Source: Streptomyces malaysiense (GTDB lineage: Bacteria; Actinomycetota; Actinomycetes; Streptomycetales; Streptomycetaceae). From it: a DNA stretch of 64,000 nt. The notes beneath the pieces were generated by a model. It ran no database searches. It was given only the letters and a program-made list of their open reading frames with translations, and was not told the DNA's origin. Shown piece by piece: positions 8,853-17,021 of the stretch. The position numbers were made by a program, and so were the translations under genes. The stretch covers positions 108,330-172,329 of the forward strand of contig NZ_LBDA02000057.1 in NCBI RefSeq assembly GCF_000980885.2. Direction: 5' to 3'. Each line of letters opens with the position of its first letter. Positions within the stretch are counted from its first letter, which is position 1.

Positions 8853-9614
8853 ATGTCTGCCACGATCCGCCTCACCGCAGCCACAGCCGTCGCCGCCGCC
8901 GTCCTGTCGGCACTGGCGACCTCCCCCGCGGCCGCCGCCGCCGCGCCGGCGCTGCGTATGACCCCGGTCAGCGGTCACATCAGCAGCCACCACCTGGTCG
9001 GTGGCATCAGGAACAGCACCAGCTCCAACTGGGCCGGCTACGCCGCGACCGGTACGACGTTCACCAGCGTCTCCGCGAGCTGGGTGCAGCCGGCGGTCAG
9101 CTGCACCAGCAAGACCACGTACTCGTCGTTCTGGATCGGCATCGACGGCGACGGCAGCAACTCCGTCGAGCAGACGGGCACCGAGGCGGACTGCTCCAGC
9201 GGCCGGGCGGTCTACTCCTCCTGGTACGAGATGTACCCGGCGTACCCGGTGAACTACAGCAAGTCGGTGAGCGCGGGTGACCACTTCACCTCGACGATCA
9301 CCCGCAGCGGCACCTCGTACACGCTCACCCTGACGGACACCACCAAGGGGTGGACGAAGACCACCAAGAAGACGCAGCGCGGCCTGGCCAACGCGTCCGC
9401 CGAGGTCATAGCCGAGGCGCCGTCCAGCTCCTCCGGCGTGCTGCCGCTGTCGAACTTCGGCACCGCGAACTTCACCAACGCCACCGCCAACGGCCAGGCG
9501 ATCGGCAACTACTCGCCCGACAAGATCAACATGGCCTCGGGCAGCACCACCAAGGCGACCACGTCCTCGCTGAGCGGCGGCGAGAACTTCTCGGTCACCT
9601 ACGACCACAGCTGA
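8853..9614 (+). CDS. Secreted G1-family (eqolisin) glutamic endopeptidase
   Basis: 253 aa from ATG 8853, preceded by AGAAGGAG; the open frame extends upstream without support. Residues 1-30 are a signal peptide ending in an Ala-rich cleavage region. The mature protein aligns with scytalidoglutamic peptidase in the catalytic positions: Gln107 in VEQTG and Glu188 in SAEVIAEAP correspond to the Gln/Glu dyad, with FWIGIDGDG and SSWYEMYP also conserved. It is an acid-acting secreted protease. A 19-bp stem terminator follows the stop. Confidence 0.9.
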   Translation: MSATIRLTAATAVAAAVLSALATSPAAAAAAPALRMTPVSGHISSHHLVGGIRNSTSSNWAGYAATGTTFTSVSASWVQPAVSCTSKTTYSSFWIGIDGDGSNSVEQTGTEADCSSGRAVYSSWYEMYPAYPVNYSKSVSAGDHFTSTITRSGTSYTLTLTDTTKGWTKTTKKTQRGLANASAEVIAEAPSSSSGVLPLSNFGTANFTNATANGQAIGNYSPDKINMASGSTTKATTSSLSGGENFSVTYDHS

Positions 9615-9629
9615 GCCACGGCTCCCGCT

Positions 9630-9680
9630 CCGGCGGGGCGGACCCGGGCACGCCACGGCGTCCCGGGTCCGCCCCGCCGG
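9630..9680. terminator. Strong bidirectional terminator hairpin
   Basis: Perfect 19-bp stem (left arm 9630-9648 starting CCGGCGGGGCGG, right arm 9662-9680) with a 13-base loop. It lies between the convergent peptidase gene and the gene ending at 9727. There is no long T run, as is usual in Streptomyces. Confidence 0.85.
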
Positions 9681-9726
9681 CGCCCGGGACGGCACCTCCA
9701 GGGCCTCTCGTTTGGATCAGGCCGGA

Positions 9727-10653
9727 TCAGGGAGCGGGGTCCGGTTCGCCGTGCGCCGGGGCGCGGAACAGGCCGGCGAAGGTTCCCGGGCCGTGCCGGT
9801 CGTCCAGCCACGTCCGCAGCGCGCTCGCGTCGCCGCTGATGACGGCTCCGAGGAGCCGGGTGTGGCACTCGTCCTCCGCTCCGGGCGCGAACTCCTCCAG
9901 GAAGCGCGCGTACCGGCGGTTGACCCCGTGCTCGTAGTCGGCCAGCGCCGTCATGTACCGCGTCCGCTCCCCGCTCCCCGGCGCCGCCGCCGCACGGTCC
10001 GCGTCCTCGGCCGTCAGGGTTCCCGTCGCGTCCCGGTACGCGAGCGCGCCGAGGACGTCCGTGGGTTGTGCCACGGCGAGGTGTTCCGCCACCCGCCGGG
10101 TGACGGAGCGCGCCTCCCTGTCGCACGCGCCTTCCATGAGGATCCGCACGCCGCGCGGGCCGGCGGCCGGGTACGGCCCGCCGTTCACGCGGTGGTGGTC
10201 GATGCCGTACTGGGTACGGACGGGCGTACCCGCCACTTCCACGTACCGGCGACGCGACCCGTGGTGCAGGCAGTCGTGGGCGTACGCGCGCAGGAGATCG
10301 AGAAGGGCCAGTGCGGGGCGCTCGGGGCTACGGCCCTCCAGGGGCCCGTACATCGTGATGACGGCCGCCATCCGGAGGTGCTGGTAGCCCTGGTCCGGGT
10401 GGTGGAATCCGCCGAAGGCGCCGGGACGCGAGGATTCGCAGCCGATCAGTACACGATCGAACGGCAGTAACTTCGTGAGGCCGTAGCCGGCGTACCGGCG
10501 GCCGGCGATCTCGACCCCCGCGTGGAACGGCCCGGTGTCGATGCCGTCGGCCTCCCACCGGCCGAGCATCTTCGGCAGGGGCCGGAAGACGTGGGCGGGA
10601 TGCTTCGCCGTGAGCGGTGACACGTCGGCGCGCAGGGCCGCCAGCGCCGCCAT
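9727..10653 (-). CDS. Unrecognised protein with HDCLHH motif
   Basis: 308 aa from ATG 10653. The open frame continues far upstream across the Nudix gene but only as a shadow. I do not recognise the family. Visible features are a central RAYAHDCLHHGSRRRY, which could hold a metal or active site, RTQYGIDHHRVNGGPYPAAG, and a helical acidic C-terminus (SGERTRYMTALADYEHGVN). There is no signal peptide or membrane segment. It begins 42 bases after the Nudix stop on the same strand, so the two are probably one operon. The ribosome site is weak, so the start is uncertain. Confidence 0.65.
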   Translation of the reverse strand: MAALAALRADVSPLTAKHPAHVFRPLPKMLGRWEADGIDTGPFHAGVEIAGRRYAGYGLTKLLPFDRVLIGCESSRPGAFGGFHHPDQGYQHLRMAAVITMYGPLEGRSPERPALALLDLLRAYAHDCLHHGSRRRYVEVAGTPVRTQYGIDHHRVNGGPYPAAGPRGVRILMEGACDREARSVTRRVAEHLAVAQPTDVLGALAYRDATGTLTAEDADRAAAAPGSGERTRYMTALADYEHGVNRRYARFLEEFAPGAEDECHTRLLGAVISGDASALRTWLDDRHGPGTFAGLFRAPAHGEPDPAP

Positions 10654-10694
10654 GGTCCGCGCGCCGTCGACGCTCTCGTTTGGCGCGAGCCCCG

Positions 10695-11150
10695 CTACCC
10701 CGGCGCTCCCGCCCTGATGAGGCGGACGTGGGAGTTCTGCGTCCCCTCCGGGAGCGTGTCCGGGCTGAACCATTTCGCCTCCAGAATCTCGAAGCCGTCG
10801 AGCTCCAGGGTTCCGCCCACGTGAAGCGCCTCGTACGCGATCTCCGCGCGGAGCCGGTAGCCGCTGGTCACCTGGAGCAGACGCCCGGGGACGACGTCGA
10901 GGCCCGTCTCCTCCCGGACCTCGCGGACGACGGTCATCGGGAACTCCTCGCCCCTGACCGCGTAACCGGTGGGAAGCCCCCACGGCCGGTCGTCGGGCCA
11001 CATGCGGTGCTTCAGCAACGGGACTTGCCCCTGTTCGTTCCGCACCACGCCCGTGACGCCGATCATGAATGTGGCGTTCGTGAACCACATGATGCGCCAC
11101 TGCAGCGGACCGCGGATGAACTTCCACACCCGGGCGACGACTCGTCTCAT
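10695..11150 (-). CDS. Nudix hydrolase
   Basis: 151 aa. The Nudix box is complete: Gly, five residues, Glu, seven residues, then REVREETGL (from GYAVRGEEFPMTVV onward), giving the metal-binding REXXEE core. The N-terminal helix KFIRGPLQWRIMWF precedes the Nudix fold. ATG 11150 is preferred over GTG 11156 because GGAAGG is correctly spaced only for the ATG. It should hydrolyse a nucleoside-diphosphate derivative; the substrate is unknown. It is upstream of the unrecognised HDCLHH protein. Confidence 0.92.
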   Translation of the reverse strand: MRRVVARVWKFIRGPLQWRIMWFTNATFMIGVTGVVRNEQGQVPLLKHRMWPDDRPWGLPTGYAVRGEEFPMTVVREVREETGLDVVPGRLLQVTSGYRLRAEIAYEALHVGGTLELDGFEILEAKWFSPDTLPEGTQNSHVRLIRAGAPG

Positions 11151-11384
11151 GCGCACCCTTCCGGCAGGGCGGACGCGGGGGCGTCCGCCGTGAACTCATT
11201 CAACCCGAGCCGCGGGGAAGGGGACACCGCCCGGGAGCGCGGGCCGTCAGGCGGGTCCGTCCGTCCGGTGCGCGACGCGCGGACGCGGGCGTGGCCCACC
11301 CGCCGCGCCGGGCACCCGTGCACGAGAACTCGTTCACCTCGCTCGCCATGAAAGGGAGGGCCCAATCTGGGTAGATGGACAGCC

Positions 11385-11564
11385 ATGGGTACCCACGTCA
11401 AGTCCAGCCAGGGCGGAGCCGAGGGCGGTGACCGCGTCGATGTCGCCGGACAGCCCACCGCCGTCCGTGTCGGCGACTCCCCGCGCCCCATCGCCTTCCG
11501 TCTCCTCGCCCGCCCCGCCGCCTGGGCCGCCTGCCGCGTCGCGGGGAAGCCGGAGACGGCATGA
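11385..11564 (+). CDS. Small DUF397-like protein (first of a pair)
   Basis: 59 aa. The pattern KSSQGGAEGGDRVDVAG, then AVRVGDSP and AAWAACRVA, resembles DUF397 proteins (K-S-S, G-G-x-C-V-E-V-A, V-R-D-S, A-W-x-A-F) but is diverged, with Asp where Cys-Val is usual. The TGA stop overlaps the ATG of the next DUF397 gene as ATGA. The ribosome site is poor, so it could be a decaying duplicate. DUF397 proteins normally partner an XRE-type regulator, and none is adjacent. Confidence 0.5.
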   Translation: MGTHVKSSQGGAEGGDRVDVAGQPTAVRVGDSPRPIAFRLLARPAAWAACRVAGKPETA

Positions 11565-11725
11565 GCACCGGGAACCCGGCGTGGTTCGAATCCGGTCACA
11601 GCAGCGGGGAGGAGGCCGCCTGCGTCGAACTCTCCTGCATCTGGCCGAAGTCCAGCCACGGCGGAGCCGAGGGCGGTGAGCGCGCCGGTGCCGCCGGGCC
11701 CCCCGTCGCCGTCCGCGTCCGCGAC
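11400..11725 (+). repeat. Diverged direct repeat within the DUF397 pair
   Basis: About 76 bases starting AGTCCAGCCAGGGCGGAGCC at 11400 recur at 11649 with roughly 80-85 percent identity by eye. They encode the KSS-GGAEGG to VRV segment in both proteins. This supports an internal duplication. Confidence 0.7.
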
Positions 11726-11818
11726 TCGAAACTTCCCGCCGCTCACCTCACTGTCCACCCCTCCGCCTGGGCAGCCTTCCTCACAATCGCCCGAGTACAG
11801 GCGAGGGTGAGCGAGTGA
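11561..11818 (+). CDS. DUF397 domain protein
   Basis: 85 aa. AWFESGHSSGEEAACVELSC is a typical DUF397 N-terminus, and VAVRVRDSK, then LTVHPSAWAAFL, a typical C-terminus. An inserted middle segment WPKSSHGGAEGGERAGAAG repeats the domain start, as if one and a half domains were fused. The underlying DNA (about 11649-11725) is a diverged direct copy of about 11400-11476 in the preceding gene. It overlaps that gene by 4 bases. In known systems DUF397 proteins work with helix-turn-helix partners in morphology or antibiotic control. Confidence 0.75.
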   Translation: MSTGNPAWFESGHSSGEEAACVELSCIWPKSSHGGAEGGERAGAAGPPVAVRVRDSKLPAAHLTVHPSAWAAFLTIARVQARVSE

Positions 11819-11890
11819 CGGGCCGAGAGAGGACGGGAGCGGTACCGTACGGGGCGTTCTGTCCGCAACCAATTGCCGGGGAACCGTCCG

Positions 11891-11907
11891 GGACCGGATC
11901 GGTAACG
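11891..11907 (+). promoter_or_regulatory. 17-bp element, copy 1 (upstream of ATP-grasp-like gene)
   Basis: GGACCGGATCGGTAACG occurs here and again at 12779-12795 before the SARP gene. It sits inside repeats of ACCG/AACG with a 10-11 base period, the layout expected of SARP binding sites. No other copy was noticed in the window. Confidence 0.55.
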
Positions 11908-11961
11908 CCCGCTCGTAGCCTGCCTTTCCACCCTCGCCGACTTCGTCATCCGAGCAGAGGT

Positions 11962-12765
11962 ATGAAAGAAGACAACGACGTCAGCCGGATCTTCCTGCTG
12001 AACCCGGATCCACGCCTCCTCGAAGAGGCGCACCGGGCCGGTGTTCAAGTGCGGTCGGCCCGAGCCGACACGCACGACGAGTCCGCGCTGCGGCACCTCC
12101 TCAAGGAGGCCGCGGCGGCCGGGCTGTTCGTCAATCCCGCACGCGCGCTGCGGCTGCTCTCGGACCCGGACGCCGTACAGCGCCTGGTCCGGGACAACCG
12201 GCTGTCGCCGGACGCCGGCGCGGTCTCCGGCGCGCCCCGGCTGACCGTGGAGACGCTGAGCGTGCACGGCATGCACCAGACCGTGGGGATCACGGCCCGG
12301 ATGCCGTACGGCCTGCTCTCCCCGGCCCCGCTGACGGAGGACACCGCGGCGGAGGTACGGGCCGTGGTGACCGCCCTGCTGGACCTGACCGGGTACCAGT
12401 ACGGGCCCGCCCACACCGGGGTCACCCTGACCCGGCAGGGCCCGGTGATCACCGGCTGCCGGGCGGGGCTCGGGGACGATCCGATCCCCGAACTCCTCAG
12501 ATTGGCGGGTGGCTTCGACCTCGCCGCCGGGGCCGTACGGGTACTGGCCGGAGAGCTCGTGGAGGCCGTCCGGCCGGAACGATTCGCCGCAGCGGTCGAA
12601 TCGAGCCGGCCGCCGGGGCCTGAGCAGCGGCTTCCAGGTGTCCGGTTCGTGCCGGCGCGGGGCGGCCGCCGTCCGGGGCACTTCGTGGTGCACGCGGACT
12701 CACCGGCGGCCGCGGCCCAGCGGGCGGCCTCGCTGGGTGAGCTGGTCGCGGGCGAGGCGAGCTGA
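11962..12765 (+). CDS. Degenerate ATP-grasp-like protein
   Basis: 267 aa from ATG 11962, preceded by AGAGGT. The C-terminal half follows the end of the ATP-grasp carboxylate-amine ligase fold: HGMHQTVGITARMPYGL, then GPAHTGVTLTRQGPVITGC and GDDPIPELLRLAGGFDLAAG. However, the usual metal-binding Glu and E-x-N-x-R are replaced (VITGCRAG). The N-terminal and central ATP-binding parts are mostly missing; an intact ligase has about 400 residues and this has 267. It may be an inactive homologue with a binding role. It is followed by the SARP gene, which has the same upstream element. Confidence 0.65.
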   Translation: MKEDNDVSRIFLLNPDPRLLEEAHRAGVQVRSARADTHDESALRHLLKEAAAAGLFVNPARALRLLSDPDAVQRLVRDNRLSPDAGAVSGAPRLTVETLSVHGMHQTVGITARMPYGLLSPAPLTEDTAAEVRAVVTALLDLTGYQYGPAHTGVTLTRQGPVITGCRAGLGDDPIPELLRLAGGFDLAAGAVRVLAGELVEAVRPERFAAAVESSRPPGPEQRLPGVRFVPARGGRRPGHFVVHADSPAAAAQRAASLGELVAGEAS

Positions 12766-12778
12766 TCCGGAGCCGCGG

Positions 12779-12795
12779 GGACCGGATCGGTAACG
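12779..12795 (+). promoter_or_regulatory. 17-bp element, copy 2 (upstream of SARP gene)
   Basis: Identical to 11891-11907. The following bases continue the period as TAACGAAACGG and TACGAGG at 11-base steps, consistent with a SARP-type array overlapping a -35 region. Confidence 0.55.
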
Positions 12796-12880
12796 AAACG
12801 GTACGAGGGCGCCTCACTGTTGATACGTCGCCGGAAGAAGGACGACGACGCCAGCGACGTCAACAGGAGGCGGAGCAAGG

Positions 12881-13675
12881 ATGCTGAAGTTCTCGATCCT
12901 CGGGGCACTACAGGTCCGTACCGTGTCCGGGCCGGCGGAGATCAGCGGCGACCTCCAGCGCACTCTCGTACAGACGCTGCTCGTCAGCGAGGGGCAGCCG
13001 GTGTCCGGGGAGAGCCTGGTCGAGGAGATGTGGGGCGAGACCGTACCCGACAACCAGGCCAACGCCCTCCAGGCGCATGTGAGCAGGCTCCGGCGGAGGC
13101 TGAGGGCCCTGGAACCGGGGCGTCCGGTATCCCGGGTCACGATTCATCCTTCCGGTTACCGGCTGACCGTGGACGAGGGCGAGGTGGACGCCGCCGAGTT
13201 CGTGCGGACCGTGCGGGAGGCCGAATCGGCCTCCTCGTACGACGCGGAGGGCACCGCCCGGATGCTCGGCCAGGCCCTCGCGCTGTGGCGGGGACCGGTG
13301 TTCGGCGGCTTCCCCGGCGGGACCCTGTGCCAGCTCGCCGGCGCCCGGTACGAGGAGTACCGGATGCGGGCCATGGAACTGCGGTTCGACGCGGAACTGC
13401 GGCTCGGACAGCACGCGGCGGTGCTCGCGGAGCTGGCCGAGGCGCACACCCACTACCCCCTGCGTGAACGGTTCTGCGAGCAGTTGATGATCGCCCTGTA
13501 CTGCTCGGGACGGCAGGCGGACGCGCTCGACGTGTTCCGCCGGATGCGCCGCCAGCTCGACGAGGAACTCGGCATCCAGCCCTCGCCCGCGCTGCGCCGG
13601 GTGGAGAGCGCGATCCTGCGTCATGATCCGGCTCTCGTCAGGGATGCGCGTTCGACCCTCCTCCAGATCGCCTGA
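12881..13675 (+). CDS. SARP-family transcriptional regulator
   Basis: 264 aa. An OmpR-like winged helix (about residues 1-92) runs from MLKFSILGALQVR to SGYRLTVDEGEVDAAEF, and a bacterial transcriptional activation domain (about 97-245) contains ALALWRGPVFGGFPGG, RERFCEQLMIALYCSGRQADAL and QLDEELGIQPSPALRRVESA. This is the size of pathway activators such as ActII-ORF4. AGGAGG lies 11 bases before the ATG. It shares an upstream 17-bp element with the ATP-grasp-like gene and is followed by an AfsR-like regulator. The target is not evident, since no biosynthetic cluster is adjacent. Confidence 0.95.
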   Translation: MLKFSILGALQVRTVSGPAEISGDLQRTLVQTLLVSEGQPVSGESLVEEMWGETVPDNQANALQAHVSRLRRRLRALEPGRPVSRVTIHPSGYRLTVDEGEVDAAEFVRTVREAESASSYDAEGTARMLGQALALWRGPVFGGFPGGTLCQLAGARYEEYRMRAMELRFDAELRLGQHAAVLAELAEAHTHYPLRERFCEQLMIALYCSGRQADALDVFRRMRRQLDEELGIQPSPALRRVESAILRHDPALVRDARSTLLQIA

Positions 13676-13816
13676 GGTGGTTAGCCTGTTCGCCAGGACC
13701 GAGGAAGACCCCAGGTAGCCGGAATCACCTCCTCCGTGTTGCTCGTTCGGGTACAACCTAGGGTGGTCCCGAACATCTCGGGCCGGGCGGCGCGGCGGGG
13801 CGGAGGGGACGGGTTC

Positions 13817-16800
13817 GTGGAATCGGCGGCATCCGGTCGTCCTGTCGTGCGCTTCAACATCCTCGGCTCACTCGAAGGCTGGTGCGGTGAGCGCCGGTTG
13901 AGGCTGGGCAGTCCGACCCAGGAACGGGTGCTGGTCACCCTGCTGCTCGAACCCGGCCGCATGGTGCCGATGGCCCGGCTGATCGCCGCGGCCTGGGAGG
14001 ACGAGCCGCCCCAGACGGCGAGTCATCAGATCCGCAAGTGCGTCGCCGCCCTGCGCACCCACATCCCGGACGGCGCGGCCCTGATCGTCACCGACGGCGC
14101 CGGGTACCGCGCCGTGCTCGGCGAACAGCAGCTGGATCTGTACGAGTTCACCGAACGGTCCGGACAGGCCCGGCGGGCCGTGGCCGCCGGGCGGCCCGAG
14201 GAGGCCGTCGGGCATCTGCGCTCCTGCCTGGAGCTGTGGCGGGGCCCGGTGATGGCGGGCGCGGGCGGCTCCGTGATCAGCGGTGCCTCCGCGGCACTCG
14301 AAGAGCGCCACATGGCGGTCGCCGAGCAGTACTTCGAACTCCAGCTGGAACTGGGCCAGTCCGCCGAGCTGGTCGGACCGCTGCGCGAGTTGGTCACCGC
14401 GCACCCGCTGCGGGAGACCCTGCGCGGCCGGCTGATGCTGGCGCTGTACCGGGCCGGCCGGCAGGCCGAGGCACTGGAGGAGTTCGGGCGGGTGCGCGAC
14501 CTGCTGGTGGAGGAGCTGGGCATCGACCCGGGCGCCGAACTCACCCGGCTCTACGAGGCGATCCTGCGCGACAGCCCCGAAGTGGCCGCCCGGGTACCCC
14601 AGTCGGTGGCCGACCGGGCCGCCCTGCTGGTCCCCGCGCCCTACACCACCCAGAACCCGGGGACCGAGCCCGCGCCCTGCACCCTGCCCTACGACCTGCC
14701 GGACTTCACCGGCCGGGACGAGGAACTGGCCCGGCTGGTCACCGTGGGCTGCGCCCCGGCCACCGGCGGCACCCGGATCGTCGGCGTGGACGGCATGGGC
14801 GGCAGCGGCAAGACCGCGCTCGCGGTGCACGCCGCCCACCTGCTGGCCCCCGAGTATCCCGACGGGCAGCTCTTCGTGGACCTGCGCGGCTTCAGTCCCG
14901 GCGAGAAGGCCCAGGAACCCGGCGCCGTACTGCACTCCTTACTGCACACCCTGGGCATACCGGACGACCGGATACCCGACGACCTGGAGCGTCGCACCAC
15001 ATTCTGGCGAACCGTTTCCGCCCAGCGGAAGTTGCTCCTCCTCCTCGACAACGCCGCGGACGCCGCCCAGGTGCGGCCGCTGCTGCCCGCCTCCGAGGAC
15101 TGCCTCGCCATCGTCACCAGCCGGGTCCGGATGCTCGACCTCGACGGCTCGGAGTGGCTGTCGCTGGGCCTGCTGTCCGCCGGGGACAGCGCCACGCTGC
15201 TCACCCGGATGCTGGGCATCGAGCGCACCGCCGCCGAGCCGCGGGCCGTGGACCGGCTGGCCCGGCTGTGCGGGGGGCTGCCGCTCGCCCTGCGCATCAC
15301 CACCGCCCGGCTGCGCAACCGGCCCCGCTGGACCGTGCAGTACCTGGTGGACCGGCTCGCCGACGAGACCCGGCGGCTGCGTGAGCTGAGTGCCGGTGAG
15401 CGCAGCGTCGAGGCCACGCTCAGGCTGTCGTACCAGGCCATGGACGAGGACCAGCGAGCCGCCTTCCGGCTGCTCGGGCTGCACCCCGGCAGCGCCATCG
15501 ACGTGCCCTCCGCCGCCGCCCTGCTCGGCACCGACGGCCATGACGCGGAGGACCTCCTGGAGTGCCTCCTGGACGCCCATCTGCTGGAGCAGCACGAGGC
15601 GGGCCTGTACGGCTTCCACGACCTGGTGCGCACCTACGCGCTCAGCGTGCGCGAGGTGGAGGACGACGAGGAGTCCGCCGTCGAGCGCCTGGTGGAGTAC
15701 TACATCCGGAGCACCGACCGGGCCTGCGAGACCCTCTTCCCCGGCCGCAGCCGCTACGGCGAGGCCCCGGGCGGCGGCGATCCCGCGCTGCCCCGCCTCG
15801 ACGACGGCGAACAGGCGCTGCGCTGGTTCGACCGGGAGTACGAGGCGCTGCTCGCGGTGGTCGCCCAGGCCGGCACCCAGGGACTGCACCGGCCGGCCGC
15901 CCTGCTCGCCCGCAACCTGCTCTTCTACCTCGATCTGCGCGGCCGCTACGAGGAGTTCCGGGTCGTCGGCCGGATCGGGGTGGCCGCCTGCCGCCAGCTG
16001 GACGACTCGGCGCTGCTCGGCATCAGCCTGTGCAACCTGGCCGTGGCGCACTGGTGGCTCGGCGACTTCCAGGACGGCATCACCACCGCCCAGGAGGGCC
16101 TGGAACTGTCCCGGGGCAGCGCCCCGCGCTCCGAGGCGATGTGCCTGGACGTGCTCGGGCTGCTGCACGGTTCCCTCGGCAACTTCGAGCAGGCCCGCGC
16201 CTACCTGGACCAGGGCATCGCGCTGCACCGGCAGCTGGGCACGGCCCGGATGGAGGCGGAGGCGCTGGTCAACCTCGCCACCGTGCAGATCTGGACCGGG
16301 CACTACGACGAGGCCGCCCGCAACGCGGCCCGCGCCACCGAGCTGAACCGGCGCCTGGGCGAGCGCAGCAACGAGATCCACTCCCTGACCTTCCTCGCCC
16401 TCGCCCACCTCGGCACCGGCGAGGACGAACGGGCGCGCGCCTGCCTCGCCCAGGCCCTGGAGCTGTGCGACGAGTCCCGCAAGCCGGCCAATGTCGCGGT
16501 CGTCCTCGCCCACTGGGCCCGCGTCTGCCAGCGGCTCGGCGATGTGCGTTCGGCCGCGGAGCACGCCGAGCGGGCGCTCGACCTGGTCTCCGCGGAGGGC
16601 ACGGCGCTGCGGCAGGCGGCGGTGTCCAACGTGGTCGGCCTGGTCCACCTGCGCAGCGGAGCCCCCGAACGGGCCATGGAACTGCACGGCCAGGCCCACG
16701 AACTGGCGTCCCGGCACGGCTTCCGGATCGAGATCGCGCACGCCCTGCACGGGATGGCGGAGGCCGCGCAGGCCCTGGACGACGAGCGGACGGCCGAGCG

Positions 16801-16867
16801 GCATCACGCACAGGCGCGGGCGCTGTACGACGCGATGGGGGTCACGGAGGCCGGGCGCCGGCTGTAG
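13817..16867 (+). CDS. AfsR-like regulator: SARP, NB-ARC and TPR domains
   Basis: 1016 aa from GTG 13817, preceded by GGAGGGG. An in-frame start at 13736 lacks a ribosome site. Domains in order: winged helix (about 10-95), activation domain (about 105-250), NB-ARC ATPase (about 295-560) with Walker A GMGGSGKTALA near 328-338 and LLLLLDNAADAAQVRPLLPA as Walker B, then tetratricopeptide repeats to the end. It is a global or pathway regulator of the AfsR type, probably ATP-dependent and phosphorylation-responsive. No afsS-like gene follows; a convergent 55-aa secreted peptide gene does. Confidence 0.95.
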   Translation: MESAASGRPVVRFNILGSLEGWCGERRLRLGSPTQERVLVTLLLEPGRMVPMARLIAAAWEDEPPQTASHQIRKCVAALRTHIPDGAALIVTDGAGYRAVLGEQQLDLYEFTERSGQARRAVAAGRPEEAVGHLRSCLELWRGPVMAGAGGSVISGASAALEERHMAVAEQYFELQLELGQSAELVGPLRELVTAHPLRETLRGRLMLALYRAGRQAEALEEFGRVRDLLVEELGIDPGAELTRLYEAILRDSPEVAARVPQSVADRAALLVPAPYTTQNPGTEPAPCTLPYDLPDFTGRDEELARLVTVGCAPATGGTRIVGVDGMGGSGKTALAVHAAHLLAPEYPDGQLFVDLRGFSPGEKAQEPGAVLHSLLHTLGIPDDRIPDDLERRTTFWRTVSAQRKLLLLLDNAADAAQVRPLLPASEDCLAIVTSRVRMLDLDGSEWLSLGLLSAGDSATLLTRMLGIERTAAEPRAVDRLARLCGGLPLALRITTARLRNRPRWTVQYLVDRLADETRRLRELSAGERSVEATLRLSYQAMDEDQRAAFRLLGLHPGSAIDVPSAAALLGTDGHDAEDLLECLLDAHLLEQHEAGLYGFHDLVRTYALSVREVEDDEESAVERLVEYYIRSTDRACETLFPGRSRYGEAPGGGDPALPRLDDGEQALRWFDREYEALLAVVAQAGTQGLHRPAALLARNLLFYLDLRGRYEEFRVVGRIGVAACRQLDDSALLGISLCNLAVAHWWLGDFQDGITTAQEGLELSRGSAPRSEAMCLDVLGLLHGSLGNFEQARAYLDQGIALHRQLGTARMEAEALVNLATVQIWTGHYDEAARNAARATELNRRLGERSNEIHSLTFLALAHLGTGEDERARACLAQALELCDESRKPANVAVVLAHWARVCQRLGDVRSAAEHAERALDLVSAEGTALRQAAVSNVVGLVHLRSGAPERAMELHGQAHELASRHGFRIEIAHALHGMAEAAQALDDERTAERHHAQARALYDAMGVTEAGRRL

Positions 16868-16906
16868 GCCCCGGCCGCCGTCCCCCTCACCGGACGGATA
16901 CGCCGA

Positions 16907-16940
16907 CGGCACCGGTGGGTTCGGGACCCGGCCGGTGCCG
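16907..16940. terminator. Hairpin terminator after the AfsR-like gene
   Basis: Arms CGGCACCGG (16907-16915) and CCGGTGCCG (16932-16940) form a 9-bp perfect stem with an inner GGGTTCGGGACCC. It lies 40 bases after the stop and between convergent genes. Confidence 0.6.
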
Positions 16941-17021
16941 TGGCGGCGCTCGTGTGGGGGGAGCGGGCGGTGCGGGGGAGGTGGGGGGTGTGGCACGCTG
17001 CGGCGCTTTTGCGGGGCGCGG

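Noticed and set aside
9727..11199. A single 490-aa minus-strand protein covering the Nudix gene
   Set aside because: The upstream 180 codons overlap the Nudix coding region out of frame. The protein-like sequence begins near ATG 10653.
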